Source: Branchiostoma floridae (lineage: Eukaryota; Chordata; Leptocardii; Amphioxiformes; Branchiostomatidae). From it: a stretch of DNA of 64,000 nt. The stretch is taken from the NCBI RefSeq assembly GCF_000003815.2, contig NC_049979.1, positions 34,256,459 through 34,320,458 of the forward strand, written 5' to 3'. The first letter of the stretch is position 1; each line of letters begins with the position of its first letter. The notes beneath the pieces are model-generated. The model did not search any database. It was not told the DNA's origin and worked only from the letters and a program-made list of their open reading frames with translations. A program made the translations under genes and the position numbers. This document shows positions 1 to 10,600 of this stretch, piece after piece.

Positions 1-224
1 CCCGGTAAGAAACACTTTATATGAAGTGGTGTGCTATCAAAAGTTTTTAACATTCCCCCACTTGGTACGTCGGTGAAGGTTAGATAGCTAGATAACGAGA
101 TTAAGATACTCAATTAATGAAGTTACCCAACCAACTGGACGTTAACCCGTGGTGTTGCGTATCCTAATTCTAGGGTGTTTGGCTCAAAGCACAGAGGTCC
201 TGGGTCCGATATATGCCTCGACGT

Positions 225-360
225 CCCCTGATATGCCTCGACGTTGTGCCCTTGGGAAAATCACTTAACACGAATTCCCGCACTTCGCTCAGGTGAAATG
301 AATACCTAGCTTTAATAAGGGACGTCCCTTGGATAGGACGTTAAATTGAGGTCGCATGTT
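225..360 (+). repeat. SINE fragment (central domain only)
   Basis: The stretch from 'gtgcccttgggaaaa' through 'ctcaggtgaaatgaatacc' is a diverged copy of the central domain of the complete SINE at 1167-1470, where the same words follow the tRNA-like head. No A or B box is recognisable upstream, so this is a 5'-truncated or decayed copy. A short internal duplication, 'atatgcctcgacgt', precedes it. Limits are approximate. Confidence 0.55.
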
Positions 361-669
361 TGGGAAGATTTACACCTCGAGCACCTTAAAGAAAACTTAA
401 CACGAAACGAGTAGGTGAGAGTGGATCAAATAGATCTTTCCGGATATGCAGCTTGTACTCTTCAGTCAAACTTGGTGTGTTACGCCATGGGGCGGTTTAC
501 CGGGTTTGCAAATGTTGACTCCCGTTTGTTTGCAAATGTAGACTTTCTTTGAACAAGCGTATAATTTTGGCATTGTGGCACCTGTAGCTGTGGTGTCATG
601 TGGGCTGGGCTTATTGCACAATTCCTTTATTTTTTTCTATGGTCATTTTGAATTGGTTAAAACTTTGAC

Positions 670-860
670 AACGTGACAGTTTGTTAGCGACCCTGCCTCT
701 GGACCAAGAAGTTGAGAGTTCGAATCCCGGCTGTGTCGCTCACCCGACATGCACGCTACTATAAAGGGTTGCGATCCTTAGAACAGGACGCCAAACCTTG
801 GTCCTCTGTTCATTGTGCCTGTGGAAAAGAGCTTGGGGAACTTTTTCCTGCATGAACCTA
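670..860 (+). mobile_element. tRNA-derived SINE, second family, probably partial
   Basis: A tRNA-like B box, 'gagttcgaatcccgg', lies at about 717-731, preceded by a weak A-box-like segment and followed by 'ctgtgtcgctcac', which is the usual layout of a tRNA-headed SINE. The body ('gaaaagagcttgggga') differs from the SINE at 1167-1470, so it is a different family or strongly diverged. I could not define target-site duplications or a tail. Confidence 0.5.
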
Positions 861-1155
861 TAACTTCTGTGTATACAGTGCCTTTTCTGTCACAACCAGT
901 GGGAAATTAGCTCCTCAGAGAGCTAGACACTTTCACTTTCGTCAGTATTTTGGAAAAGACAGCGTGCACTCTCCGAAATGTCCATTTTCAAAACTTGCCC
1001 ATTTGCTTAAGTAACTGAAGTGTTGGTTTACCGGTACCGGTACCGGTGTCTTTGACGAAACTCTGTGCGGAAATGTGGCAACATATATTTACGAGGTGCA
1101 ACCACAGCATTTTGTTGTGAGTGGCAGTTTTAATTTCTTAAATTTAATCCCCTAT

Positions 1156-1481
1156 ATATGGTAAATAGTGGGACCGCGTGGCGCAGTGGCAGCATGTCCG
1201 TATCTGCACCGAGAGGTTGTGGGTTCGAATCCCGCTGTCGTGCCACCGATCTTGTGCCCTTGGGAAAGGCACTGTACACGACTTTCCCCACTTTACTCAG
1301 GTGAAAATGAGTATATGGTGATTTACATCATTCACCATGCCCCGTAGAGGAGATAGGCGCCGCCAGAGGACTAAAATGCTTATTGATACAGCATAACATG
1401 TTGTTGTGCTGCCCCTACGGCTAATTAATCAGCCTTCGGCTGATTAAAAAGGCTATGGGACGAACGAACGATATGGTAAAT
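1156..1481 (+). mobile_element. Complete tRNA-derived SINE with 11-bp target-site duplications
   Basis: The element (about 1167-1470) is flanked by identical 11-bp direct repeats, 'atatggtaaat', at 1156-1166 and 1471-1481. Its head is tRNA-like, with an RNA polymerase III A box ('tggcgcagtgg', about 1179-1189) and B box ('ggttcgaatcc'). The body contains 'cccttgggaaaggcac' and 'ctcaggtgaaaatgagta', a central domain widely shared by invertebrate tRNA SINEs. The end has a short GAAC repeat ('gacgaacgaacg'). It is non-autonomous and would depend on a LINE reverse transcriptase. The perfect duplications and intact promoter boxes suggest a fairly recent insertion. Confidence 0.88.
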
Positions 1482-2530
1482 CTTGTATTATGATTTGTGC
1501 ATTTATGAAAATAATTTCTATCTATTGCACCCTGTAGCAACCCACCAGCAGCTATAAATTCTTACAACTTATTTGCCATGAATAAGTCTGGATAACGCGT
1601 ATAGGCGACAACGTTATGTACATTTGAACAGCCACCGAGTATGCAAGCCATAAATTACTAATAGTAATACGCCCGGTGTTAGCTGGTCACCGACACCCAA
1701 GTCCAGGGTAAATTTTCAGGTTAAAAAATACACGGGACCCTTTGTCCTTGATGATATAGTGATTAACGGACAAACCTCGTCGACTGGGCCACAGCGCTTA
1801 AAAATGACGTGCTTTGAAGTTTAGACAACAAAGTCGGTCGTTTCCCCGTTCCGTTGCACAGTTTTTCTCAGTAAAGGAAACCGCTGGAGCAGGGTGTGAC
1901 ATGCCTTTATGCATGACTGACATGCTTTTGTTCGATTTATTTTCGCGAGGCCCAATAACATAATGAGTCATGTTTTCGCTTCTTCCGTGTTTTGTACTTC
2001 GTTAAAATGCATTTTGTAATCATCTTACGTTATGCATGCATAATTCCAGCTAAGCTAAGTCGCAGGGCCGGCGGTAGTCTTGGTGTTCATCACCATAACA
2101 CACATCTCGCATTTGAGGCCACAGATTTAAAGCTAACCTGGATGAGCAAGCATTGTCCTCATATTTGGACTGAAAAACACACAAGACTCCGTAGAGGTAG
2201 TATAGTTACATCTATACCACTTCTTTCCTTCGTTGAAAATGTGCCTACAACAAATCGACTAATAACACTCAGGTTGGCCTGTTTGAAAATAATTGCTTTT
2301 GGTCGCACGAAAGTCAACATTTTAAGGTTGAAGCAAACAGAAACCGATCTGCAAACTATGCGACTGCTCAAGTGAAAACATTATCTTCTTTGTGGAGGAA
2401 GAAATTGGGTACACCTAAATGGGATGGAGGACATCTAGCGAAGCTACTAGTCATTGCAGCCATGTTACTAACTTACATGGTTGCAACAGTTCAAGAATGC
2501 ATGAATGGATTGTAATGATATTTGGTAGGT
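1482..2530. other. Non-coding stretch, nothing recognised
   Basis: No conserved protein motif, RNA gene or element termini were seen. An open frame of about 127 codons at 1992-2375 has no recognisable domain and an ordinary AT-rich composition, and I read it as chance. Confidence 0.5.
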
Positions 2531-2645
2531 CGGTGTGTATGTGTGTGTGTGTATGTGTGAGTGTGTGTCTATGTGTATGTATCTGTGTTTACGCGCGTGT
2601 GTGTTTGTGTGTTTTTTGTGTGCGAGTGAGGGTGCGTGTGAGTGT
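2531..2645 (+). repeat. GT-rich microsatellite
   Basis: An imperfect (GT)n tract interrupted by A and C ('gtgtgtgtgtatgtgtgagt' and similar) runs for about 115 bp. It creates spurious Cys/Val-rich open frames in more than one frame. Confidence 0.9.
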
Positions 2646-2649
2646 AAAC

Positions 2650-4560
2650 TACATAACCGTGGAGAGGTTTCGGTCTTGAAGTCTAAGCACTACTTTAGGC
2701 ATTCTAGTGGCTTTCTCGGGTCCTTTATTCTAACCTTACTGTTGTTGTGGGATTGCTTCGTTACTGTTTTTTTCTCAGAAAGAATTGATGGGAATTTCGG
2801 CCCCTATAAGCTTTTTTTCGGACCTTCAGTGTGTTCCTCTATAGAAATTTTGAAACAGGATATTTTTCTTCACCAAGAATGTTATGGGCAGAACTGGAGA
2901 AGTCGTAAATGGATCTTTATCATATTTAGTATGTTGTTAGGTGCTGGCAACATAAAGTTAGATTATGGGCCTCCTGGCGGCTTTCCATGGCAATGCAGCA
3001 GGACGTCTGGTTTTGATTACCTTCGCCGAGAAGGTTATATTTTCGGCTCTCGGTTAAGGCCTCATGTTGTGTCCCTATATGTAGGTCAACAGCATACAAG
3101 TCGAGGCTGTGTATGGATTTAAATGATATTTGGTATTTGAAATAGCGGTTGCGGAAAGGAAGGTCGTGTTCGAAAATGGTTGGCGTAGCCTTTTTCCGTC
3201 AGGAGTCAGGACGGTAGCGGGCCGAATGTGTGCGTCCGCTTTCTTGTGAACAGCATAACTCGAGAAGCCTTGAATGGATTCTGATAATATTTGGTAGGTG
3301 TGTAGGGGTCAGGAAAACGAAGGTCAAGTTCGATAATGGGCTCCCTAGTGGCTGCCTAAGGAACTGCAGCAAAACTTTTAATTTTGATACTTCATGTTCT
3401 GGACATGCTGTGGTCATGATTTTTGATTGGTAGATAGCCCTTGGGACAGAGTGTAAGTGCTGTGAGTTTGGACCTCCTAGCAACTTTTTTGGAACTGCAG
3501 GCACCGATTTCCTTTCAAACTTTGGACGAGCTCGAGAATAACTCGAGAACGTGTTGACGGATCATCATGATTTGTGGTATGTACAGGGAATGAGTGATGA
3601 CTTACATAATGTAATACTAATTATGCAAATCAACAGCTAATTTGCATAATTGATGAGGAAAGTTCATAAATCCATGCCAACAGCATATAACTCGAGAAGC
3701 TGTGTATAGGTTTTCATGTTATTTGGTATTTGAGTAGCGGTTGCAAAAAGGAAGGTCGTGTTCAAAAATGGATGGCGTAGCATTTTTCGTCAGGACGGTA
3801 GAGGGCCGAGAGTGTGCGTCCGTTTGTTTGTGGAATGCATAACTTGAGAAGCCTTGAAAGGATGCTGATAATATTCGGTAGATGGGTAGGGGTCAGGACA
3901 ACGAAGGTCGAGTATGATAGTGGGTCCCCTAGTGGCTTCCTAAGGTACTGCAGCAATTTTTTACATTTCGTGTTCTGAACATGCTGTGGTCGTGATTTTT
4001 CAGTGGTAGATAGCCTAAGTGATGACTTGCATAATGTGATACTTATGCAAATCAACAGCTAATTTGCATAATTAATGAGGAAAGTTCATAAATCCACTGA
4101 ATTCCATGATAGAACTTTCAAACATGTTTGCATTGTTTTTGGCTGAAAGGTACTTTAGATAATTACCTTCGCCAAGAAGGTTATATTTTGGGTAGCGTGT
4201 GTATGTATTTCTATGTCTGTAGAAGACCACCATAACTCAAGAACGCCTGAATGGATTGTATTGATATTCGGTATGTGGGTAGGTCTTGTTGAGACCTAAA
4301 AACGATTAGATTCTGGGCCTCCTAGCGACCTGTTACGGTACTGCAGCGGAACTTCCTGGTTTGATATCTCGAGTTCTGGACATGCTGCGGCAATGCTTTT
4401 TAAGTGGTGGATAGCTCTTGATGTCGAGAGTAAGTGGTATAGGTTTGGGCCCCCTAGCGGCTTGTTTTGGAACTGCAGGGCATGTTTATTGTCAGACTTT
4501 AAAAGAGAATAACTCAAGAAAGGATTAACGGATTGTTATGATTTTTGGTATGTAGATGTC
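2650..4560 (+). repeat. Degenerate tandem repeat family (about 4-5 units, plus orientation)
   Basis: A loosely conserved unit recurs: 'aactcgagaagcc' followed by 'gaatggatt', 'gatatttggta' with 'gtgggtagg', then a 'gggccccctagcggct'-like segment and 'ggaactgcag'. Examples begin near 3090, 3245, 3675, 3835, 4225 and 4505. Units are strongly diverged and of unequal length. A related family in the opposite orientation occupies about 20.6-21.6 kb. Frames in it are short and unrelated between units, so it is treated as non-coding. Confidence 0.65.
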
Positions 4561-5080
4561 TGAAGTTATGCTACATATAATGACATAACAATTATGCAAA
4601 ATTGTATCTATTTTGCATAATTAATTAGGAAATTTGGTAAATGCGCTCAGGTCCATTATGGGACCATTGCAACATGTAACATTTGTAACTGAGAAGGACA
4701 GGATTATTGATTGATGTATATTATGCAAAATAAAGACCTAATTTGCATAATCAATGAGAAAATGCTATATTTCATTGTGGTAAATGACAGGAAATTTTTA
4801 CTTGTAGCATTTGGAAGTTATGTACAGGTGAACATCGTTGAACATCAATTATGCAAATGAGGTCCTCATTTGCATAAATTAGCAGAAAATGCGATAAAAG
4901 CCTTCTTTCTTAACATAGATTGTGTACGTTTGCTGTCTGGTGGAGGAGATGATCAGCTGATGTAATTTATGCAAATGAGAACCTTATTTGCATAATCAAT
5001 GACAAACACAATTAATACAGCAATTGTAAAGAAAGGTAGGCTTATTTGGCGAAGGTATGGGGTCGTGGAACTCTAGTAAT
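3021..5080 (+). mobile_element. Nested non-autonomous elements with TTCGCC / GGCGAA ends
   Basis: Left-end-like sequences ('cttcgccgagaagg' at 3021, 'cttcgccaagaagg' at 4167) share the following 'ttatattttggg' word. A right-end-like sequence, 'tttggcgaagg' then 'tcgtggaactctag', lies at about 5045-5076. The left and right words are inverted repeats of each other over CTTCGCC/GGCGAAG. The interior carries the degenerate repeat and the octamer hairpins. With two left ends and one right end, the block is either one element inserted into another or an element with a duplicated terminus. No transposase frame is visible. Confidence 0.5.
3619..5000. repeat. Six inverted-repeat hairpins carrying ATGCAAAT octamers
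   Basis: Paired arms of the form TTATGCAAA...TTTGCATAA occur at about 3621-3650, 4043-4071, 4591-4620, 4721-4750, 4849-4877 and 4967-4996. The copy at 4849-4877 is a perfect 14-bp inverted repeat around a single T. Spacing in the last four is about 118-130 bp, so they behave like a decayed tandem array of palindromes. A degraded relative lies near 5982-6015. ATGCAAAT matches the POU-domain octamer, but binding is not shown here. Confidence 0.75.
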
Positions 5081-5204
5081 CTACATGGAAAGATGCATTT
5101 AATTATAATCAGTGGCCAATTACCGGAAATAAACAGTGTTTTATATATCTCTCATTTTGACCTATATCTAATGACACAGCTGTTTCTCAGCTCTACGAGC
5201 CTTG

Positions 5205-5288
5205 TGACCTGGACGCCCTTACACTGGGGAGAAAATCCTCTGACAAGCATGAAATTCTGATTGACCAGGGATGCTACCAGGTCATCTG
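5205..5288 (+). repeat. Dispersed repeat shared with 23118-23212
   Basis: From 'ctggacgcccttacactgg' to 'gctaccaggtcatctgtgg' this segment is nearly identical to one at about 23118-23212, differing mainly by a 7-bp 'ccactgg' duplication in the second. It abuts the small TTCGCC element that follows. It is probably part of a larger dispersed element whose limits I cannot set. Confidence 0.6.
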
Positions 5289-5294
5289 TGGCAG

Positions 5295-5467
5295 TTCGCC
5301 AAGAAGGTTATGTTTTTGGTAGCATTTGTGGGTTTGTGAGGAACACACGTTCATGCAGTCATTTGCTATTGGGGTAGGTACTATTTAGTAATACATGAAT
5401 AAGACCTTAAAGTCTTAAATAAAGGCATGATTATTTGGCGAAGGGATGTGTTCGTCGAACTCTAGTT
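5295..5467 (+). mobile_element. Short (~170 bp) TTCGCC-ended element
   Basis: It starts with 'ttcgccaagaaggttatg' and ends with 'tttggcgaaggg' followed by 'gttcgtcgaactctag', the same terminal words as the larger nested block at 3021-5080. With about 140 bp between the ends and no coding capacity, it looks like an internally deleted, miniature derivative. Confidence 0.55.
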
Positions 5468-6156
5468 CCTCATTTTATGTACTTCCTACGGTCGTGAGTA
5501 GATAGCTCGCGGACTCGTTATGAAGAAGTGACGCGGAATTGGGCCCCCTAACAGCTTTCTTCTTGGAACTATAAGGGACAATTTTGTTTGCACTTTGAAG
5601 GATGATAAGTTTGAAGGATGATAATCATTAGTATACTATAACCCCATAGTGGGACATGGCGGGAATTTCACACTTTCAGCGTTTGGAGGCTTGCTGACGA
5701 TAGTGAACATCATTAGTTCCAGTTAGATGTACTATATAGTATTGATTTGTTGGTCTACCTGTTGGCCAAAGAAGAGTAATGGATGTGACTCCGAACGTCC
5801 GGAAGTAAATCTGCGAATTCTATCCAGCTGTAGAGATTGATTTGCCTTAAAATATTGTATACGTATATACCTGGATGTTTATGAACCCTCATAAGCATAT
5901 CATTGGTCGTAAAGTGGCCCTCTTTACTCTTCCCCACTATGGACGCATTGTCCTATTCGGTAAAAAAAGATCAATAATTTACATGATTCATGCAATTGAG
6001 GACTTTTTTTGCATAAACAATGAGATAGATCTAGAATACATCAGTTGTTAAGCTTGGCATCATTTGGAAATAAATGTGGTCAAGGAATCCTATCTCACTA
6101 ATGCAAATCAGAAAAAAACATCTCATTGGAATGAGGACAATTTCCTATTTCCCCAG
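5468..6156 (+). other. Intron (or 5' flank) immediately upstream of the first visible PKS exon
   Basis: This AT-rich stretch ends in a pyrimidine-rich acceptor, 'tttcctatttccccag', at 6141-6156. No exon carrying the missing N-terminal part of the ketosynthase (before EANHLDPQ) was found here or further upstream to position 1. A degraded copy of the octamer hairpin lies at about 5982-6015. Confidence 0.55.
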
Positions 6157-7649
6157 ATGAAGCTAACCACCTGGACCCTCAAATCCAGCTCCTGCTGGAG
6201 GTGACCTGGGAGGCCCTAGAGAATGCCGGGATACCTTCCAGATCCATCCGCGGCTCAAACACCGGGGTTTACGTAGGTGTGACGTCAAGCGAGTACCTCA
6301 TGATGACCGTTAGCCCATATTCAAACGTCAGCCAATACACAAACTCTGGCACAAACTCATGCATGGTGGCCAACCGCATCTCCTACGAGTTTGACCTCCA
6401 TGGTCCGAGCTTTTCTGTAGACACGGCCTGCTCCTCCTCCTTGTACTCCATCCATCTTGCCAGTGAAGCCATCAGAAAAGGAGACTGTAGCATGGCCATA
6501 GCAGGTGGTGTCAACTTGATGCTGTTGCCGGGAACCACAATTGGCTTCTGCCAAGCAGGGATGCTGTCACCAGATGGAAAGTGTAAAAGCTTTGACGCCT
6601 CTGCAGACGGGTACTGTCGAAGTGAGGGAGCCGGTGTCGTTGTACTCAAGCCACTCTCTAGAGCACTGGCAGATGGTGACAGGATCTATGCTGTCATCAG
6701 AGGAGGCAGCTTAACCAACGATGGGAGAACACCAGGCATCGCGAACCCCAGCTACGACGCCCAACTGGACCTTGTTGAGAAAGCGTGTGCAGCAGCCAAA
6801 GTACATCCTCACAGCATCCAGTATGTGGAGGCACATGGAACTGGTACCAAGGTTGGTGACAGAACAGAGGCAAATGCGCTGGGCCAGATCCTTGGAAGAG
6901 GACGAAGTAAAGAAGATCCACCTCTCTACATTGGCTCGGTGAAGTCCAACTTCGGGCACACAGAAGGCGCTGCAGGTGTGGCTGGAATCATCAAGCTGGC
7001 GCTCATGATCAGTAAGGGCCAAATTCCTAGGGTGGTGCACTTTTCGTCGCCAAATCCAGACATACACTTTGATGCGCTAAATATTCAGGTGCCCAGCACT
7101 TTGTTACAGTGGGAGGAGAAGGAAAACAGGCTCGCAGGCTGCAGCTCCTTTGGCTTTGGCGGAGCTAACGCTCATCTCATTTTGGAGAGGTCCCCATTAC
7201 CAGATCGTCATCCAGCTGTACACAACAGTGACAAAGTCAACGACAATCACTTCACAGCAGGAACAGGACATGAGACAAAAACTATCATGTTGCTGTCCGG
7301 GAACACCAAGGCTGCTCTGAAAGAACAAATAGAACACTGGATCTCTTTCATAACTGACACCCCAACTCTCAATGAAGACCGCTTCCAACAGAGCCTGTAC
7401 ACTGCTGCAAACCGCTACCAACACCATGCAGAAAGGCTGGCAATAGTTGTCACCGGGCCCGATGACGCCGTTCAAAAGCTCAACCTCATGGCAAGAGAAG
7501 AGAAGCTGAATGTAGCCGTGGAGGGAAAGGTCCCCGAGGGTGCTGAGCGCGGCAGGATGGCCTTTGTCTTCTCCGGGATGGGGACTCAGTGGTGGGGAAT
7601 GGGCAGGAAACTTGCCCTGGAGGATCCAGTGTTCAGTGACGTGATACAG
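6157..7649 (+). CDS. PKS exon: ketosynthase and start of acyltransferase
   Basis: The exon opens at an acceptor with two bases of a split codon, giving (D)EANHLDPQ, the conserved KS entry to the LLLEVTWEALENAG motif. All three catalytic residues are present: Cys in DTACSSS (6429-6431), His in EAHGTGT (6834-6836) and His in SNFGHTEG (6957-6959). The KS core ends near 7190 with the GFGGANAHLILE motif. A linker follows, then the AT start, FVFSGMGTQWWGMG (about 7561-7602), close to the SGMG(T/A)QW form of animal FAS. The donor is 'cag|gtatgt' at 7649/7650, phase 0. The KS N-terminal ~90 residues must lie on exons outside this window or lost from the assembly. Confidence 0.93.
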
Positions 7650-10600
7650 GTATGTGCTTCGGTAGCATAAGCACTGCTTTAATGATTGTTATAAAAGCAG
7701 TTTTTAAAATCAATAAACTAAAACAGATCACACATGACTCCATCACAGAAGCATACTCCATGCACATTTGATATTCTGATTGTTGAATATGTCTAAATGC
7801 ACATCCATATCCACATGAAAGTACTCAAATTACAACCCTATGTGTCTGCTTTTCAAACTGCACACTGTTGATTATGGCTTCCTTTCTCGTTCTTTGTCAT
7901 AGCGGTTTGAAGATGTGCTGAAGACACTAGGAGCTGACTGGTCCATAGCCGACATGTGACAAAGGAGACAAATCCAGACAAGATCAACAGGACAGGTAGG
8001 ACAATATTCAATGTATTGCAGCTCTCCTGTTTATTGATAAGAAGCCAACTTGGCTTTCAGANNNNNNNNNNNNNNNNNNNNNNNNNNNNNNNNNNNNNNN
8101 NNNNNNNNNNNNNNNNNNNNNNNNNNNNNNNNNNNNNNNNNNNNNNNNNNNNNNNNNNNNNGTAAGTCGCGTGCCACAAAGCAAAACATCATCCCCACAC
8201 TGATACGGCCAAGAGACACCTCTTTACCGACCGATGACCGTGAAAACATGCTGGTCGCTACAGGAACCCTGCATGTTGTGGGGTACCCAGTCAACTTCAG
8301 CCCTGCATTTCAGCAAAAGCACCGCCGTGTTCACGACATCCCTACATACCCTTGGCAGAGGGTTCTATGTAATGCTGGTACAGAAAGAAGTTCCTCCCGG
8401 TACCAATTTCCTCAGAGGAAACATCCTTTACTCGGACAAGCACAAGAAACCGCCGAAGGAACGAACAGCCAAAAGTCAAAGATTTGGTGTTCTCATCTTT
8501 CAGAGGAATCTGTGCCTTGGCTTAAACACCACATCCTAGATGGAAACGTGGTTGTCCCCGCTGCAGCATATGTGGAGACAGCACTGGCTGCAGCCTCTGA
8601 CATCTATGGGAACCAAAATGTACTCTCTCTGAAAAACCTTCAGTTCAAACGTTTCATGTTTGCCCCCACTTCGGAAGCGGTAATGAAATCAACGCTTCAA
8701 CACAAAAGTGCAAAGGAAAAGCAATTTGGCCTGTACAGCAAAAATGCCTCCGGTTCATGGATCCTTCATGCCACAGCAGAGGTGCACAAGGGAGACCTGA
8801 CACAACCAGATGGATCCACCAATGCCTTATCCAATGTCGCAGAGAGGTGTTCCAAAACTATTTCCAGCGAAGAGATCTATGAAGCTGCACAGGAAGCTGG
8901 CTTCCATCTTGGTAGTTCGTTCCACTGTGTTACTTCCTGCACAGCATCTGACAACTATGAAGAAGCCCTGGTCACCGCAGAGGCACCGGAAGAGATTTCA
9001 CGTGAGTTTGGACGGTACATCTACCACCCTGCCTTCATGGACACATTTCTGCACACATTTGCTTGTTTGTCACTCCTTAATGACAAGTACACTGGAAAGA
9101 CACCAGCAAAGCGAGTTCCATTCTCCATGAAATCCCTGTACATGTTCAAAAAAATGCCAACAAAGGTGAATCTCTACTTCAGAATTTCAAAGAAAGGTTC
9201 ACGCAGAGTGGTGAACATCACAGTGACCGACACAAGCGGCCATGAGATCGTCTGTGAAGTTGAGGAGCTCATGTTTGAGGATATTGATACAGGCTCGTCC
9301 TCCGGAATCAAGCTTTGGAATCTTCAATGGGAGCCCCTTGTCAAGAATGACGGCAATGAAGATAGAGAGCCTACCTCATACAAACATGTGCTAGTCATTC
9401 ATGAGAATGAAAGCTTTGGCACAACTGTGAGTACAGCACTTCAGGCCAATTTGGGTTGTACAGTTGAGCTTATTAACCAAAATATCCTGTCTAAAGATGA
9501 AGGTAGTGGGAAGATGCTAACGCATGGTGATCTGGACCACGTCATCGTTCTGTATGACTCTGTTAGTCAGGAGCAAACAGAGGGTTCAGGAGGCTATCCC
9601 TTTGCTGAAGTTCTAAGATCTTATAAGTGCCTTTCCACATTCAAGCGCCTTTCACAACTCGATCATACTCCAGCACTTTGGATCTTTACACGCGGCTCAT
9701 CTTCAGTGCTGGAGCAGGATACCGTGAGCCCGCTCCTGGCAGGTACATCGTCTCTCTGCTTGTCCATATCACAAGAATACCCACAGTTCAAGGTGAAGGC
9801 AGTTGACCTGACACCACAACTAAATTTCGTTGATGCAGCTACTGAAGTTTTGTCTGTCCTGCAAGAAAATCCTAGGGAAAATGAAATTGCAGCTCGTATG
9901 GTCAACTCTCCAGACGATAAACAAGTCAGTCTATACGCTCGGAGACTGAACCCGATGAAACCTGACCAGATTCTCACAACCTGTTGTCCCAACGAGTCAT
10001 GGGCTTTTGACTCTAAACAAAGGCACAATGGAAAGAAACTCTACAAAACTCAATCCAGTCCAAGCACACCGATGGAAAATGAAGCTGCAGTTAAGGTTGT
10101 GGCCTTTGCTGTGTGCCCCTTTGCTCACTTGTTGGGGCGCTCTGATGGATCTCCTAATCACATCCACCACATCTGTGGTACTGTGCAACATCCAACCACA
10201 AACATGGGGGTACATCACACTCCCACAGACATAATGGTACAGGAAGGATCAAGGGTGATGGGAGTCGTTATGGGCCGCATAAGTCCTCAAATGAACATAC
10301 AGATGAGAAACCTGGTGCCCTTACCTGGTGCCCTCTCTTGGAACGATGCAGTTGCGATAGTCAAAGACTTCCTGCCAGCATTCTCTTTCTTCCAGAAGAT
10401 TCAGACAGTGTGTAAGGAAGATATTGTGGTTGTTTTCTTGCCAGAGGAGGATAACAAAGAGGCAGTGGCCTATGCCTCCCTGGCAGTGAACCAACAGGCC
10501 AAAGTCTGTGTTGTAGCAGATGCAGCTCAAAATGGTGGTATCAAAAAACATCTTGTCTGTACAACAGGATCCCGCCCACCTTCATCGTCACCAGTGATCA

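Noticed and set aside
1170-1245. Functional tRNA gene
   Set aside because: A and B boxes are present, but the sequence continues into a SINE body with target-site duplications and the tRNA fold is incomplete.
2419-3122. Cys/Val-rich frames at 2419-2679 and 2535-3122
   Set aside because: They come from the GT microsatellite and unconserved flanking repeat sequence.
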